A DNA stretch of 64,000 bases. It comes from Promethearchaeati archaeon (lineage in GTDB: Archaea > Asgardarchaeota > Heimdallarchaeia > Heimdallarchaeales > Heimdallarchaeaceae). The notes under the pieces are model-generated. The model ran no database searches. It was not told the DNA's origin and was given only the letters and a program-made list of their open reading frames with translations. The DNA lies in the NCBI GenBank assembly GCA_013166775.1, contig JABLTJ010000006.1, positions 1 to 64,000 of the forward strand, given 5' to 3'. The stretch's first letter is position 1; each line of letters opens with the position of its first letter. Below, piece after piece: positions 1-9,008 of the stretch. A program made the position numbers and the translations under genes.

Positions 1-52
1 ATAAAGATTACTAATTATTCATATTCTTCAAAAAAAAGCTTAGTGAGAAAAA

Positions 53-60
53 TTTAATAA
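53..60 (+). promoter_or_regulatory. TATA-like box of the M42 aminopeptidase gene
   Basis: TTTAATAA lies with its centre 28 nt before the ATG at 85. That spacing would place transcription start at or next to the start codon, giving a leaderless mRNA. Position and base composition are seen; promoter function is inferred. Confidence 0.5.
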
Positions 61-84
61 AATTAATAAAATCTATAATTTGAA

Positions 85-1143
85 ATGAATATTGATAGAG
101 AGAGTGTTATAAGAACACAAATGGAATTAAGTAATCTAATGGGATGTCCTGGTCATGAAGAAGAAGTAACCGATTATATCATGATGAGGTTAGAGAAATT
201 AACTGTAGACAAAGCTTGGATAGATCCTCTAGGAAATGTTTTGGCGATCAAAGAAGGTACAGATCCAAATGGACTAAGGATACTCCTCGATGGCCATGTA
301 GATGAGGTAGGTTTTATGATTTCTCACATCAGCGATAACGGTTTCATTACAGTGACTACTTTAGGTGGAATAGATAAACGAATAATTCTAGGAACGCTTG
401 TTCAATTTCAATCTTCCAATGGGGAAAGAATAATTGGTGTTTTTGGAGCATCTCCTCCCCATATTACCAAGCAAGACGAAAGAGAAAAAGTACCAGATAT
501 TTCAGATATGTTTGTGGACATAGGGTGCGATTCATATGAAGAAGTAATTGAGACAGGACTTGATATTGGTTCAGTAGGAACCTTTTATGTTGAAAGTATC
601 CAACTAAATGATAAAACTATTTTAGGAAAGGCATTTGATGATAGAACTGCTTGCAATGTAATTCTTCATGTACTTGAAATTCTATCTGATCAAGAAATTC
701 CAAATACTATTTTAGTAAACTTTGCAGTTCAGGAAGAGGTCGGTTTAAGAGGAGCTACAGTAGGAGCTTTTACACTTGATCCAAGTATTGCACTTGCTGT
801 AGAAAATACTATGGCATGTGATGTACCAGGAGTAAGTCCCCAAAAAACTATAACTAAACTTGGTGGAGGACCTGCGGTTACAGCTGCTGATCGATCTTTA
901 ATAGTTCCAAAAAAAATACTTGAAAGAATAAAAGAAGCAGCGGGGAAGGATGAAATAAAATGGCAATACAAAAAACCTGCTTATGGGGGAACAGACGCAG
1001 GAAGAATCTCTCTAACAAAGTCAGGGGTGCCTTCAGGAGTGGTTTCAGTTCCATGTAGATATATACATTCCACTGCTGGAATTCTACTTGTAGATGATAT
1101 AATAAACACAATTAAATTAGTTTCGAATTTCTGCAAAATTTAA
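85..1143 (+). CDS. M42 family metallo-aminopeptidase
   Basis: Cytosolic co-catalytic metallopeptidase of the M42 family (glutamyl aminopeptidase / deblocking aminopeptidase / PepA type), which removes N-terminal residues from peptides, normally as a large dodecameric particle. Metal and catalytic motifs are in the expected order: GHVDEVGF near residue 70, FDDRTAC near 188, the EEVG pair near 215, AVENT where most relatives have a D instead of E, and a late YIHSTAG histidine motif. The length of 352 residues is normal. The ATG follows a TATA-like box at leaderless distance. It meets the MFS gene tail to tail with a 4-nt overlap. Substrate preference cannot be read from the sequence. Confidence 0.9.
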   Translation: MNIDRESVIRTQMELSNLMGCPGHEEEVTDYIMMRLEKLTVDKAWIDPLGNVLAIKEGTDPNGLRILLDGHVDEVGFMISHISDNGFITVTTLGGIDKRIILGTLVQFQSSNGERIIGVFGASPPHITKQDEREKVPDISDMFVDIGCDSYEEVIETGLDIGSVGTFYVESIQLNDKTILGKAFDDRTACNVILHVLEILSDQEIPNTILVNFAVQEEVGLRGATVGAFTLDPSIALAVENTMACDVPGVSPQKTITKLGGGPAVTAADRSLIVPKKILERIKEAAGKDEIKWQYKKPAYGGTDAGRISLTKSGVPSGVVSVPCRYIHSTAGILLVDDIINTIKLVSNFCKI

Positions 1144-2594
1144 CGCTTATTTTTCCTATCTTCAGATCCTCTGAAATAGGATAAAATTGCAGTAAGAAGC
1201 ATAATAAATGCAAATACTCCAAAGAGTACTCTCATAGCTGGAATGTAATTACTAGGATCTCCTAAATCTCCTCCATTAATTCTTTGAAAAAAATTCTGAT
1301 TAATTACAAAAACTGATGTTGCTAATGCTGTTCCTAAACTAAAACCAAAATTGGTTGATAAACTTAACATCCCGTTTGCAACCCCCAGTTTTTCTTTTGG
1401 AGCAGCTGACATCACTGAATTGTTATTAGGAGCAATGAATGCTCCTAAGGAAAAACCAATGATTACAGCGATTAGAACAATTAACCAAATTGGGACACTA
1501 AAAGTCACAAAAACTGCACCAACAATTAATGCAATCATCATACTAGCAACACCTATTGTAGCAATATATTTGGCATCTATTCTATCTGATAGAGAGCCTG
1601 CAACAACTGCTGATAGTGCCATAGCAACTGGCGTTCCAAGAATTATAAGACCTGTTTCAATTTGAGATAACTCCATTATTTCCTGCAAGAAGAAGGGGAG
1701 CTGGTAGATGATAACACATAATCCCATATATGCAAATATTGCAGTAAAAATACCAATAATAAATCTTCTATTTCTAAACATAGCTAGATCTACTATAGGA
1801 GCTTTTGATCTTCTCTCCCAAAAAATGAACATTACTAAAAGAATAAAACTACTCCCAAGACTTATTCCTGCCCAACGATTAGCATTACTAATAACATCAC
1901 TCTCAAAGATACTCAATCCAAAAACAATCAAAGTTAGAAGACTAGCTAACAGAAAAGAACCTATGGTATCTGCTTTTCTTCTTTCTTTCTGAATAGGTTT
2001 GGTTGCAGGAATAGCAAATTGTACCCAAATCAAACCTAAGAGACCAACAGGAACATTCACTAGAAAAATACTTGGCCACCCAAAATACTCAGTTAATACT
2101 CCTCCTAATATTGGACCAAGGGTAATAGCAAATGCTACAATTAGCGAATTCAGACCAATTGCTAATCCTCTATTTTCTTCTGTAGTAAACCTTGTAATAA
2201 TGGCAATTCCATTTGCAACTAAACCTGTTGCCCCGATACCCTGCAAAACACGAAAAATAATTAAAACAGTAAAAGAATTTGCAAAAAAGCAAAGTAATGA
2301 AGCTATTGAGAAAATAAACATTCCTATTTGGAAAATAATCTTGTTGGAAATTCTATCTCCTAAATCTCCAGCTATTGTAGTAAAAGCAATCATAGTTAAT
2401 AGATAACAAATGATTACCCATTGAATACTACTCTGTGAAACTCCGAGAGAATCTTTCATTGTTCTGAGACTGATATTAATTATAGTACCATCTAGGGATG
2501 CAAGAAAAACACCTATACCCGTAGCTGAAATCAGGATTCCTATTTTTACCTGAGATTCATTTTTTTCTTCTATAAGTACAGTGGATCTTTGCAT
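1140..2594 (-). CDS. MFS drug/proton antiporter, DHA2 (EmrB/QacA-like) family
   Basis: Integral membrane exporter of the 14-helix DHA2 branch of the major facilitator superfamily, which expels hydrophobic or cationic compounds using the proton gradient. The sequence has about 14 hydrophobic segments, the early LDGTIINISL motif typical of DHA2 proteins (about residues 33-42), and the motif A-like loop GDLGDRIS around residue 78. A second copy, GSLSDRID, lies mid-protein. The length of 484 residues is normal. It stands alone between unrelated genes, with no regulator beside it. The substrate is unknown. Confidence 0.85.
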   Translation of the reverse strand: MQRSTVLIEEKNESQVKIGILISATGIGVFLASLDGTIINISLRTMKDSLGVSQSSIQWVIICYLLTMIAFTTIAGDLGDRISNKIIFQIGMFIFSIASLLCFFANSFTVLIIFRVLQGIGATGLVANGIAIITRFTTEENRGLAIGLNSLIVAFAITLGPILGGVLTEYFGWPSIFLVNVPVGLLGLIWVQFAIPATKPIQKERRKADTIGSFLLASLLTLIVFGLSIFESDVISNANRWAGISLGSSFILLVMFIFWERRSKAPIVDLAMFRNRRFIIGIFTAIFAYMGLCVIIYQLPFFLQEIMELSQIETGLIILGTPVAMALSAVVAGSLSDRIDAKYIATIGVASMMIALIVGAVFVTFSVPIWLIVLIAVIIGFSLGAFIAPNNNSVMSAAPKEKLGVANGMLSLSTNFGFSLGTALATSVFVINQNFFQRINGGDLGDPSNYIPAMRVLFGVFAFIMLLTAILSYFRGSEDRKNKR

Positions 2595-2678
2595 TATATT
2601 GACTATTGCATTCCTTGATAATTATAAAATTGCCTAAATCAGCATATTTAATCCAATAAGCATAAGATTCCTTCTTAC

Positions 2679-3242
2679 TTACTTATTTTCGAATTCATTT
2701 CTTAGTATATCCATCTCTATAATGTCGTGATAAGAACCTTGAACAAAATGAGCTTGTCTCTTCTTTCCAACTTTCTTAAATCCTAGTTTTTCATAAACAT
2801 GAATGGCACGATCATTATATTCCATAACCCATAACTCTATTCTATTCAAGTTTAGTATATTAAAACCGAATTTCAGAAGGCAAATCATCGCATCTGTCCC
2901 ATATCCCTTGTTATGGTTTGCAGGATTATGAATTCCAATTCCTACAATTCCCGATTTTGCTATCCAATTCATATCTTCATATCCGCAGGTCCCAAGAAGC
3001 TCCTTTGTTTCCTTATTTTCTATTACAAAGGCAAATCCAGTTTGATTCTTAGCTTTTTCGTGAGTACTTTTAATCCAATCTTCCTCCATCATACTGGACA
3101 TAGGAATTACAGTTCCAAGACCTATTCTTGATTCAAATGTATTCCAGTGTTTCATTATGTCATCTAAATCAGATTTTTCAACTGCTCTTAGTTGTACTCT
3201 CTCACCAATGAAAGGAGAACCTTTAGATATGATTTTATCCAT
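2679..3242 (-). CDS. GNAT family N-acetyltransferase (RimJ/RimL-like)
   Basis: Acetyl-CoA-dependent N-acetyltransferase of the RimJ/RimL type, which modifies protein N termini or small amines. Visible are the N-terminal 'GERVQLRAVEKSDL' signature, the acetyl-CoA binding strand-loop around 'NHNKGYGTDA', and the C-terminal 'IHVYEKLGFKKVG' motif. The reading frame is open further upstream, to 3344, but that extension is low-complexity Phe/Ile/Asn sequence unlike the family. The ATG at 3242 gives a normal enzyme of 187 residues. The divergent neighbour is the ABC permease operon. The substrate is unknown. Confidence 0.8.
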   Translation of the reverse strand: MDKIISKGSPFIGERVQLRAVEKSDLDDIMKHWNTFESRIGLGTVIPMSSMMEEDWIKSTHEKAKNQTGFAFVIENKETKELLGTCGYEDMNWIAKSGIVGIGIHNPANHNKGYGTDAMICLLKFGFNILNLNRIELWVMEYNDRAIHVYEKLGFKKVGKKRQAHFVQGSYHDIIEMDILRNEFENK

Positions 3243-3382
3243 AAAGAAAAAGAAAAGATTATTCTTTTGAATGTTTGGTTTAAAGATGATTTTATTATTA
3301 AATATTTTACATAAAAGATAATTTATATATTCGAATTCCAACATAAGAAGTGTTGGTTGAAACTATTTAATCAGTGATTCTT

Positions 3383-6300
3383 ATGAATTATATTAATAAT
3401 CTTATACAAAAAACTTTCAAACGAAGAATTGGAAAGAACGTTGGGACTCTGATAGCAATAGGTTTAGCAGTTAGTCTAATGGTAGGTGTACAAATAACAA
3501 TAACAAGTTTTGCTACTGAAGCTTTAGATTTTTTCGTCGATGCAATCGGAGAAAATGATATCATAATCAGTGGTTTTACTTATCCAATAAATACAACTAC
3601 AACATTACCTAATATTACAAATTCGGGTATAGATTATGCTGCATTTAACATTCGAATCACCCAATCTGTAGCTTTATACAATTTAAAATATGGGAGTCTG
3701 GAAAAAGGAGTAAGTTTTGTCGGTTTTGAATTGGACGAGGATCCTGTTTTTGGTAATTTGTACGACCAAAATGGTACTATTTATCGAAGATCGAAATTAG
3801 TAGATCTTTTCAAAAATGAAACCCACGTTATAATGGGAGAAGATTTAGCAGAGAATCTTAATGTAACAGTGGGAACCATATTAAAATTGAGAGTAGGAGA
3901 ATTAAATCAAGCGCAATTCAGGTTTGATTTTAAAACGTTTGATATTAAAGTTGTAGGATTAGTAGCTGAAGAAGAAAAAGGAAAAGAATTAGGTGGTTGG
4001 TCAATTTGGACTAGTATAGATAACATGAGGAAAATAATAGGATTTGCTGATGATGAATGCAGTGAAATAAATATTTCTCTAAGTAGTGACCATGAGAATA
4101 ATCCTATTTCCAATGAAGAAGCCATAGAGGTTGAAGAGCAATTAAATATACTCCTAGATTCTGAAAACTCTGGCTTAATTATTGTTGCTTTTAGAGCCTT
4201 AATTCTGGAGACATCTGACGAAATTCTCAAAGATGTTTTATTAGCCTTTAATTTATTCGGTGCTTTAATCATATTTTCTGGTGTTCTCCTCTTAGTTAAT
4301 ATCCAATTGATTCAGGTAGAAGATAGAGTACAACAGCTCGGGATTTTAAGGGCAATTGGATCAAGAAGAAGAGAAATTGTTAGATTATTTTTAGTTGAAT
4401 CCTTCATCTTAGGTTTCTTAGGTTCTTTTATAGGAATAGGGGGAGGATATACAATGTCAGTCTTTCTAGTTGACAGGATAGGTAAAACCTTCTTTGATGG
4501 TGAAATCGCTCTCCAACCAAATGTTACAGCTGGGGCAGTTGGTTATTCCATAGCTTTAGGATTAATTTTAGCAATAGGAGCTGGTGTTTTTCCAGCGATA
4601 AGAGCTGCTGGTGTAGATGTTATAGAGGTAATAAGGGGCATCAAGAAAATAAAAAGGAAAAAAACTGGAAGTCTTTCACTAGCTATAGGTCTAAGTCTAA
4701 TACTAGCTGGTATTTCAGTACTTGTAGCTCAAAGTTTCATTTATGATTCTATACTTACAAAAGCAGGATGGAATACTGCTATAGAACAATGGGTGTTTAT
4801 GGCAGGAGCCGGCGGGATTCTCTTAGGTATAAGTGTACTCTCAGGTTATTTATTCTCAAGGAAAATTATGGGGAACGGAATAGGATTAACATTCATAATT
4901 CTGTCAATATTAATGCTTCTTTTGTCTCTCCCTCAAACAAAGGGCTTAGAGGACAATAATAAGATATTAATTACATTGGTTGTAATTTTAGCACTGGGTT
5001 CAATTATATGGGTAGGAGTGAATCTTAACGCAGTCACCAATTTCATCAGAGGTGTTCTTTATAGAACTAGAATTAAAAAAGGAGTTTCTCTAATGGCAAG
5101 TAAATATATGACTTCAAAAACAATTAGAAGTACTCTAACATTTGGAATTTTCACTTTAGTATTAACAATGAACATCTTTGCTAGCGTATATCAAGCAACA
5201 TTTGCATATAATACCTTAGAATCTGTGGAATTCTATAGTGGTGGAGCTCCTATTTATATTGAATTAGATTCTCCAATCGCAAATGAATCTTTGGTTAACG
5301 TTGAAAGTGAACTACAAGAAGTAGATGATTCGATAAAACATGTAAAAGGTATAAATTCAACTTTAATCCTTATTACAACGGATGAAGAAGTGGAAGAATT
5401 AGACATACCCACGGACTTCTTTCCAGGGTCTGTAGATCTGATTTACAATAATACATTCAAAAATGGTGATGAATATGTTTTTGATTTCCTATTTGAACAA
5501 TCTTTGGCTCAATTTAATGAAAAATATAGACAAGCAGGTTCGGAAAGATATCAGTTGGAATATAGTCATGAAATTTGGGATTTCTTTTATAATAGAACAA
5601 AATTCAACGAAGAAGGCTATATAGATAATGAAAATGGAATGCCTACTGTTATCTCAACAACTCCCATTCTAAAACCAGGCAATGTATTCAATTTGACAGG
5701 TATTGGTTTTAATACATTTCCAGTTATAGTGCTTGCCTCTTTACAACAATATCCTTTCAGTCTATCGACTATGTTTCCAACCTTATTAATCACGCCCACT
5801 ATTGATTTCTTTCCAAGATTAAATCTTCACTTTGGGCTTTATCCTTCTTATATGAAGTTCTTAGTAAAGACAAATGAGGATTTCAGAGAAGGGAGAAACA
5901 CCATAATAGCAGAAGAAATTGAGACATTCTTTAATGGTAATGAATCAAAACTAGTTCTTGCTGAAGACTTCGTAGCAGCTTCAGCAAACAATGTTTGGGA
6001 TGACATGCTGGAACTAGTAGACTTTCAAGTTAGAACCTTTGATTTCCTCCAATACTTTGTAGGATTTGGTTTAATTGTGGGAGCAATGGGGATGGTAATT
6101 ATAGCGATGAGAAATGTTGCTGAAAGAAGAAGAGAAATAGGTATGAAAAGAGCGCTAGGTTACAAGAAACGACAAATAATAGGAACCATCATGCTAGAAC
6201 TCTTCATCCTAGCTGGATTAGGATTGATTATAGGTTTAATTAATAGCATAATATTGGGATGGGCGTTTGCTAGACTGTACGATTGGTTGCTTCTAGTTCC

Positions 6301-6421
6301 TCCATTAAGGATTCTTCTATATACGGGAATAATGATTGGAATATCGCTTCTCGCTGCAATTTTACCAGGCATTAGAGCTAGTCAAATAACACCAGCAGAA
6401 GCAATAAGGTATGTAGGGTGA
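3383..6421 (+). CDS. MacB/FtsX-type ABC transporter permease
   Basis: Large membrane subunit of an ABC transporter of the MacB/LolCDE/FtsX mechanotransmission class, which moves substrates or drives events on the outer face rather than simple import. It has an N-terminal membrane helix (about residues 20-40), an extracellular domain, a first FtsX domain (about 285-415), central helices, a second long extracellular domain, and a second FtsX domain at the C terminus (about 895-1012). Both FtsX domains carry the cytoplasmic coupling loop, 'GILRAIGSRRREI' and 'GMKRALGYKKRQI'. At about 1,010 residues it is a two-cassette permease. The ATG at 3383 is preferred to an in-frame GTG at 3374. The TGA stop sits inside the ribosome-binding site of the next gene, so translation is probably coupled. 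Confidence 0.88.
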   Translation: MNYINNLIQKTFKRRIGKNVGTLIAIGLAVSLMVGVQITITSFATEALDFFVDAIGENDIIISGFTYPINTTTTLPNITNSGIDYAAFNIRITQSVALYNLKYGSLEKGVSFVGFELDEDPVFGNLYDQNGTIYRRSKLVDLFKNETHVIMGEDLAENLNVTVGTILKLRVGELNQAQFRFDFKTFDIKVVGLVAEEEKGKELGGWSIWTSIDNMRKIIGFADDECSEINISLSSDHENNPISNEEAIEVEEQLNILLDSENSGLIIVAFRALILETSDEILKDVLLAFNLFGALIIFSGVLLLVNIQLIQVEDRVQQLGILRAIGSRRREIVRLFLVESFILGFLGSFIGIGGGYTMSVFLVDRIGKTFFDGEIALQPNVTAGAVGYSIALGLILAIGAGVFPAIRAAGVDVIEVIRGIKKIKRKKTGSLSLAIGLSLILAGISVLVAQSFIYDSILTKAGWNTAIEQWVFMAGAGGILLGISVLSGYLFSRKIMGNGIGLTFIILSILMLLLSLPQTKGLEDNNKILITLVVILALGSIIWVGVNLNAVTNFIRGVLYRTRIKKGVSLMASKYMTSKTIRSTLTFGIFTLVLTMNIFASVYQATFAYNTLESVEFYSGGAPIYIELDSPIANESLVNVESELQEVDDSIKHVKGINSTLILITTDEEVEELDIPTDFFPGSVDLIYNNTFKNGDEYVFDFLFEQSLAQFNEKYRQAGSERYQLEYSHEIWDFFYNRTKFNEEGYIDNENGMPTVISTTPILKPGNVFNLTGIGFNTFPVIVLASLQQYPFSLSTMFPTLLITPTIDFFPRLNLHFGLYPSYMKFLVKTNEDFREGRNTIIAEEIETFFNGNESKLVLAEDFVAASANNVWDDMLELVDFQVRTFDFLQYFVGFGLIVGAMGMVIIAMRNVAERRREIGMKRALGYKKRQIIGTIMLELFILAGLGLIIGLINSIILGWAFARLYDWLLLVPPLRILLYTGIMIGISLLAAILPGIRASQITPAEAIRYVG

Positions 6422-6422
6422 T
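6416..6422 (+). promoter_or_regulatory. Ribosome binding site containing the upstream stop codon
   Basis: GGGTGAT matches the archaeal Shine-Dalgarno consensus (complement of the 16S 3' end) and ends 3 nt before the ATG at 6426. Its TGA is the stop codon of the permease gene, so ribosomes ending there sit on the start site of the ATPase gene. The arrangement is seen; coupling is inferred. Confidence 0.6.
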
Positions 6423-6425
6423 AAA

Positions 6426-7127
6426 ATGAGTGAAGAAATAATACTAAAAACTGAAAATTTACACAAAATCTATGCTCAGGACACACCTATGGAAGTTCAT
6501 GCACTGAGAGGAATAGATATAGAGGTTAAGAAAGGAGAAATGGTTGCTATTATGGGTCCAAGTGGATGTGGAAAAACAACTCTACTTAATCTTCTTGGAG
6601 GAATTGATGAACCTACAAAAGGGCAAATATTCATTAGTGGACAAGATATTAATGAATTAACAGACATTGAGGTAACTCAATTTCGGTTAAAAAATATCGG
6701 ATACATATTTCAACTGTTTAATCTTTTCGAATTTTTGAATGCTCTAGAGAATACTGTTTTGCCTTTATTTCTTACTGATGCATCTAGATTTGAAGCTGAA
6801 GAAGAAGCGAAAATGATGCTAAGACAGATGGGCTTAGGAGATAAAATCAATCACCTACCTAATGAGCTAAGTGGAGGAGAACAGCAAAGAGTTGCAGTTT
6901 CTAGAGCATTATTAATGAATCCTGCAATCATCCTTGGTGATGAACCTACTGGTGATTTAGATCAAGATACTTCCACTGAAATTATGAACTTGTTTGTATC
7001 AATAAACGAGAACTATAATCAAACATTCTTAGTTGTAACTCACTCTGAATATATTGCTAGTTTCTGTCACAGGATTATCAGAATAGTAGATGGAGAGATA
7101 ATCAATCTTGGAGGAAAAGGTGATTAA
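6426..7127 (+). CDS. ABC transporter ATPase (LolD/MacB family)
   Basis: Cytoplasmic nucleotide-binding subunit that powers the adjacent FtsX-type permease. Complete set of motifs: Walker A GPSGCGKTT (about residue 45), Q-loop in 'YIFQLFN', signature LSGGEQQR (about residue 145), Walker B with catalytic Glu in 'ILGDEPTGDLD', and the switch His in 'VVTHS'. The length of 233 residues is standard. It starts 4 nt after the permease stop and ends immediately before the ATG of a second ATPase gene, so the three form one operon. Confidence 0.93.
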   Translation: MSEEIILKTENLHKIYAQDTPMEVHALRGIDIEVKKGEMVAIMGPSGCGKTTLLNLLGGIDEPTKGQIFISGQDINELTDIEVTQFRLKNIGYIFQLFNLFEFLNALENTVLPLFLTDASRFEAEEEAKMMLRQMGLGDKINHLPNELSGGEQQRVAVSRALLMNPAIILGDEPTGDLDQDTSTEIMNLFVSINENYNQTFLVVTHSEYIASFCHRIIRIVDGEIINLGGKGD

Positions 7128-9008
7128 ATGTCAAGAATATCATATAAAATCCGAAAATTTCTCAAATCAGATAAAACTGAAGAAGGATCAACCGTTGATC
7201 TAACTATTGGTATTTTAATCAATAAACTCAATAGAGATTCTCTAAATACTCTTATTAATAAATTTCGAAATTATCTTTACAAACTGGATGCAATATACTT
7301 TGATATAATAGAGGTAAACACCTTTCTTTTCATTCATTGTGGATTTCCTTTAGAATTTGCAGAATTAACAGAACAGAGAGCTGAAGTTGTAAAAAGAATT
7401 GAACGAATTATGCATGACTATTGTTCAAAAGAATGCTCTCTTTATGCAAAGAAAATTAGACAAAATATAGAAATCAAAGATATTACAAAGATGTTAATTG
7501 AACTTGTGAAAAACTCAAAGACAGAAAATTCCAAAGAAATAATTCTAGAAATTGAGAATCAAGCAAATGACATTGATGATCGAGTAGTTAATCATGTAAG
7601 CGACGTGCTTTTGAACAGCTTTATTGCAGTCTGGGATTTTCCTGAAAATATTTCTGATATAATTATGTTTCCCGATATATTTCTCAAAAGAGATGTTTCA
7701 GATAAACAAAGTAATATCTCATTAAGAACTGTAGCTGAAAATCTTCTCATTATTCAATTTGGGAAAGCATGTGTAAATAACCTTTCACCAATATTTCTGT
7801 CATTGGAAAAAGCAATAGATTCTCTTGAAAATCTTTTTTCCGATAAGAAAAGAATGGATAAATTAATCACTACAATGAGTAATAAACTCTGGAGAACACT
7901 AAGGGTAGTTTTTGGCTTACTCTCTTCTACTCAACAAGCTATAACTATTCTAGAAAAACAAATCAGAAGGATTTCAGAGGTTCGGGGAGATTTAGTAGAA
8001 CAAGTTCAAGAATTGGAATATAATCCATTAATGGACTACCTCATGTTAATGGATAATACTTTAGCATGTGATGAATATATCACCAGATTGGATAAGCTTC
8101 AAACAAGAGTAAAAGCAACTTATCAATCATTGCTTGAGATAATAAACAAATTCCAAGATGTTCCTGACATACTGTCAGAAGATGTCAGCGATATAATTGA
8201 TGTATTTACAAAAGCTTTAACAGAAATCCAGTTAATGAAATTCTATTCAGACAAATTCAGAGATTTAGCTTATTTTCAGACGATTCCAACAGATATTATT
8301 TTAGAAAAACAAGAGAAATTAGATATTCCCCCTGAAATTATTTTAAAAGGTGTATCTCTCTTCAAAACCTATAGATTGTTAGGTTCTACTGTTTATGCTC
8401 TTCGTGGAATAGATGTTGAAATTAAAAGAGGAGAAATCGTAGCAATCATGGGACCAAGTGGAAGTGGTAAAACGACCCTGCTTAATCTACTCTCTGGATT
8501 AGATACACCTACAAGAGGTGCAGTTTTCCTCTCAGGGAAGAATATTGATGTTCTCTCTGACGCGGATTTATCAATTTTCCGACGAAAAAATATTGGTTTC
8601 ATCTTCCAATACTACAATCTTATACCACAACTCACAGTATTAGAGAATGTTATGTTGCCCGGATTAATGGTTGGGAGAGTAAATAGGGAAGTAAGAAGAG
8701 AAGCTCTCGAGTTAATAGAAGAAGTTGGACTATCAAGATTTCAGAATCAGTTTCCAATTAAACTATCTGGAGGACAATTGCAAAGAGTTACAATTGCAAG
8801 AGCAATGATTAATGAACCATCAGTACTTTTCGCTGATGAGCCTACAGGAGATTTGGATACTCAAACAGGAAAAACTGTTATCGACCTTATTCGAAGATTT
8901 GCAAAGGAAAAACAAACTGCAGTTATTCTTGTAACTCATGATAGATCAATCACAAAAATCTGTGATAGAACAATCGAAATAAGCGATGGAAGAATAGTTG
9001 ATAGCTAG
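7128..9008 (+). CDS. ABC ATPase with a 400-residue N-terminal domain of unknown function
   Basis: The C-terminal 225 residues (from about residue 400) form a full LolD/MacB-type ATPase: Walker A GPSGSGKTT, signature LSGGQLQR, Walker B 'LFADEPTGDLD', and switch His in 'LVTHD'. It presumably pairs with the 6426 ATPase on the two-cassette permease as a heterodimer. The first 400 residues match no family I recognise. They look soluble, mostly helical with possible coiled coil around residues 255-300, and have an alpha/beta-like start around residues 23-75. Cysteines lie near residues 72, 100 and 104. The ATG directly abuts the previous stop and is preceded by GGTGAT. The extension is far longer than in any normal LolD protein. 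Confidence 0.85.
   Translation: MSRISYKIRKFLKSDKTEEGSTVDLTIGILINKLNRDSLNTLINKFRNYLYKLDAIYFDIIEVNTFLFIHCGFPLEFAELTEQRAEVVKRIERIMHDYCSKECSLYAKKIRQNIEIKDITKMLIELVKNSKTENSKEIILEIENQANDIDDRVVNHVSDVLLNSFIAVWDFPENISDIIMFPDIFLKRDVSDKQSNISLRTVAENLLIIQFGKACVNNLSPIFLSLEKAIDSLENLFSDKKRMDKLITTMSNKLWRTLRVVFGLLSSTQQAITILEKQIRRISEVRGDLVEQVQELEYNPLMDYLMLMDNTLACDEYITRLDKLQTRVKATYQSLLEIINKFQDVPDILSEDVSDIIDVFTKALTEIQLMKFYSDKFRDLAYFQTIPTDIILEKQEKLDIPPEIILKGVSLFKTYRLLGSTVYALRGIDVEIKRGEIVAIMGPSGSGKTTLLNLLSGLDTPTRGAVFLSGKNIDVLSDADLSIFRRKNIGFIFQYYNLIPQLTVLENVMLPGLMVGRVNREVRREALELIEEVGLSRFQNQFPIKLSGGQLQRVTIARAMINEPSVLFADEPTGDLDTQTGKTVIDLIRRFAKEKQTAVILVTHDRSITKICDRTIEISDGRIVDS

Noticed and set aside
878-1111. 77-codon frame on the minus strand inside the M42 gene
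   Set aside because: It overlaps a well-supported enzyme gene in antisense, has low-complexity Leu/Phe content and no motif.
1351-2406. Three plus-strand frames opposite the DHA2 transporter gene
   Set aside because: Antisense shadows of a membrane protein gene; their composition simply mirrors the hydrophobic codons.
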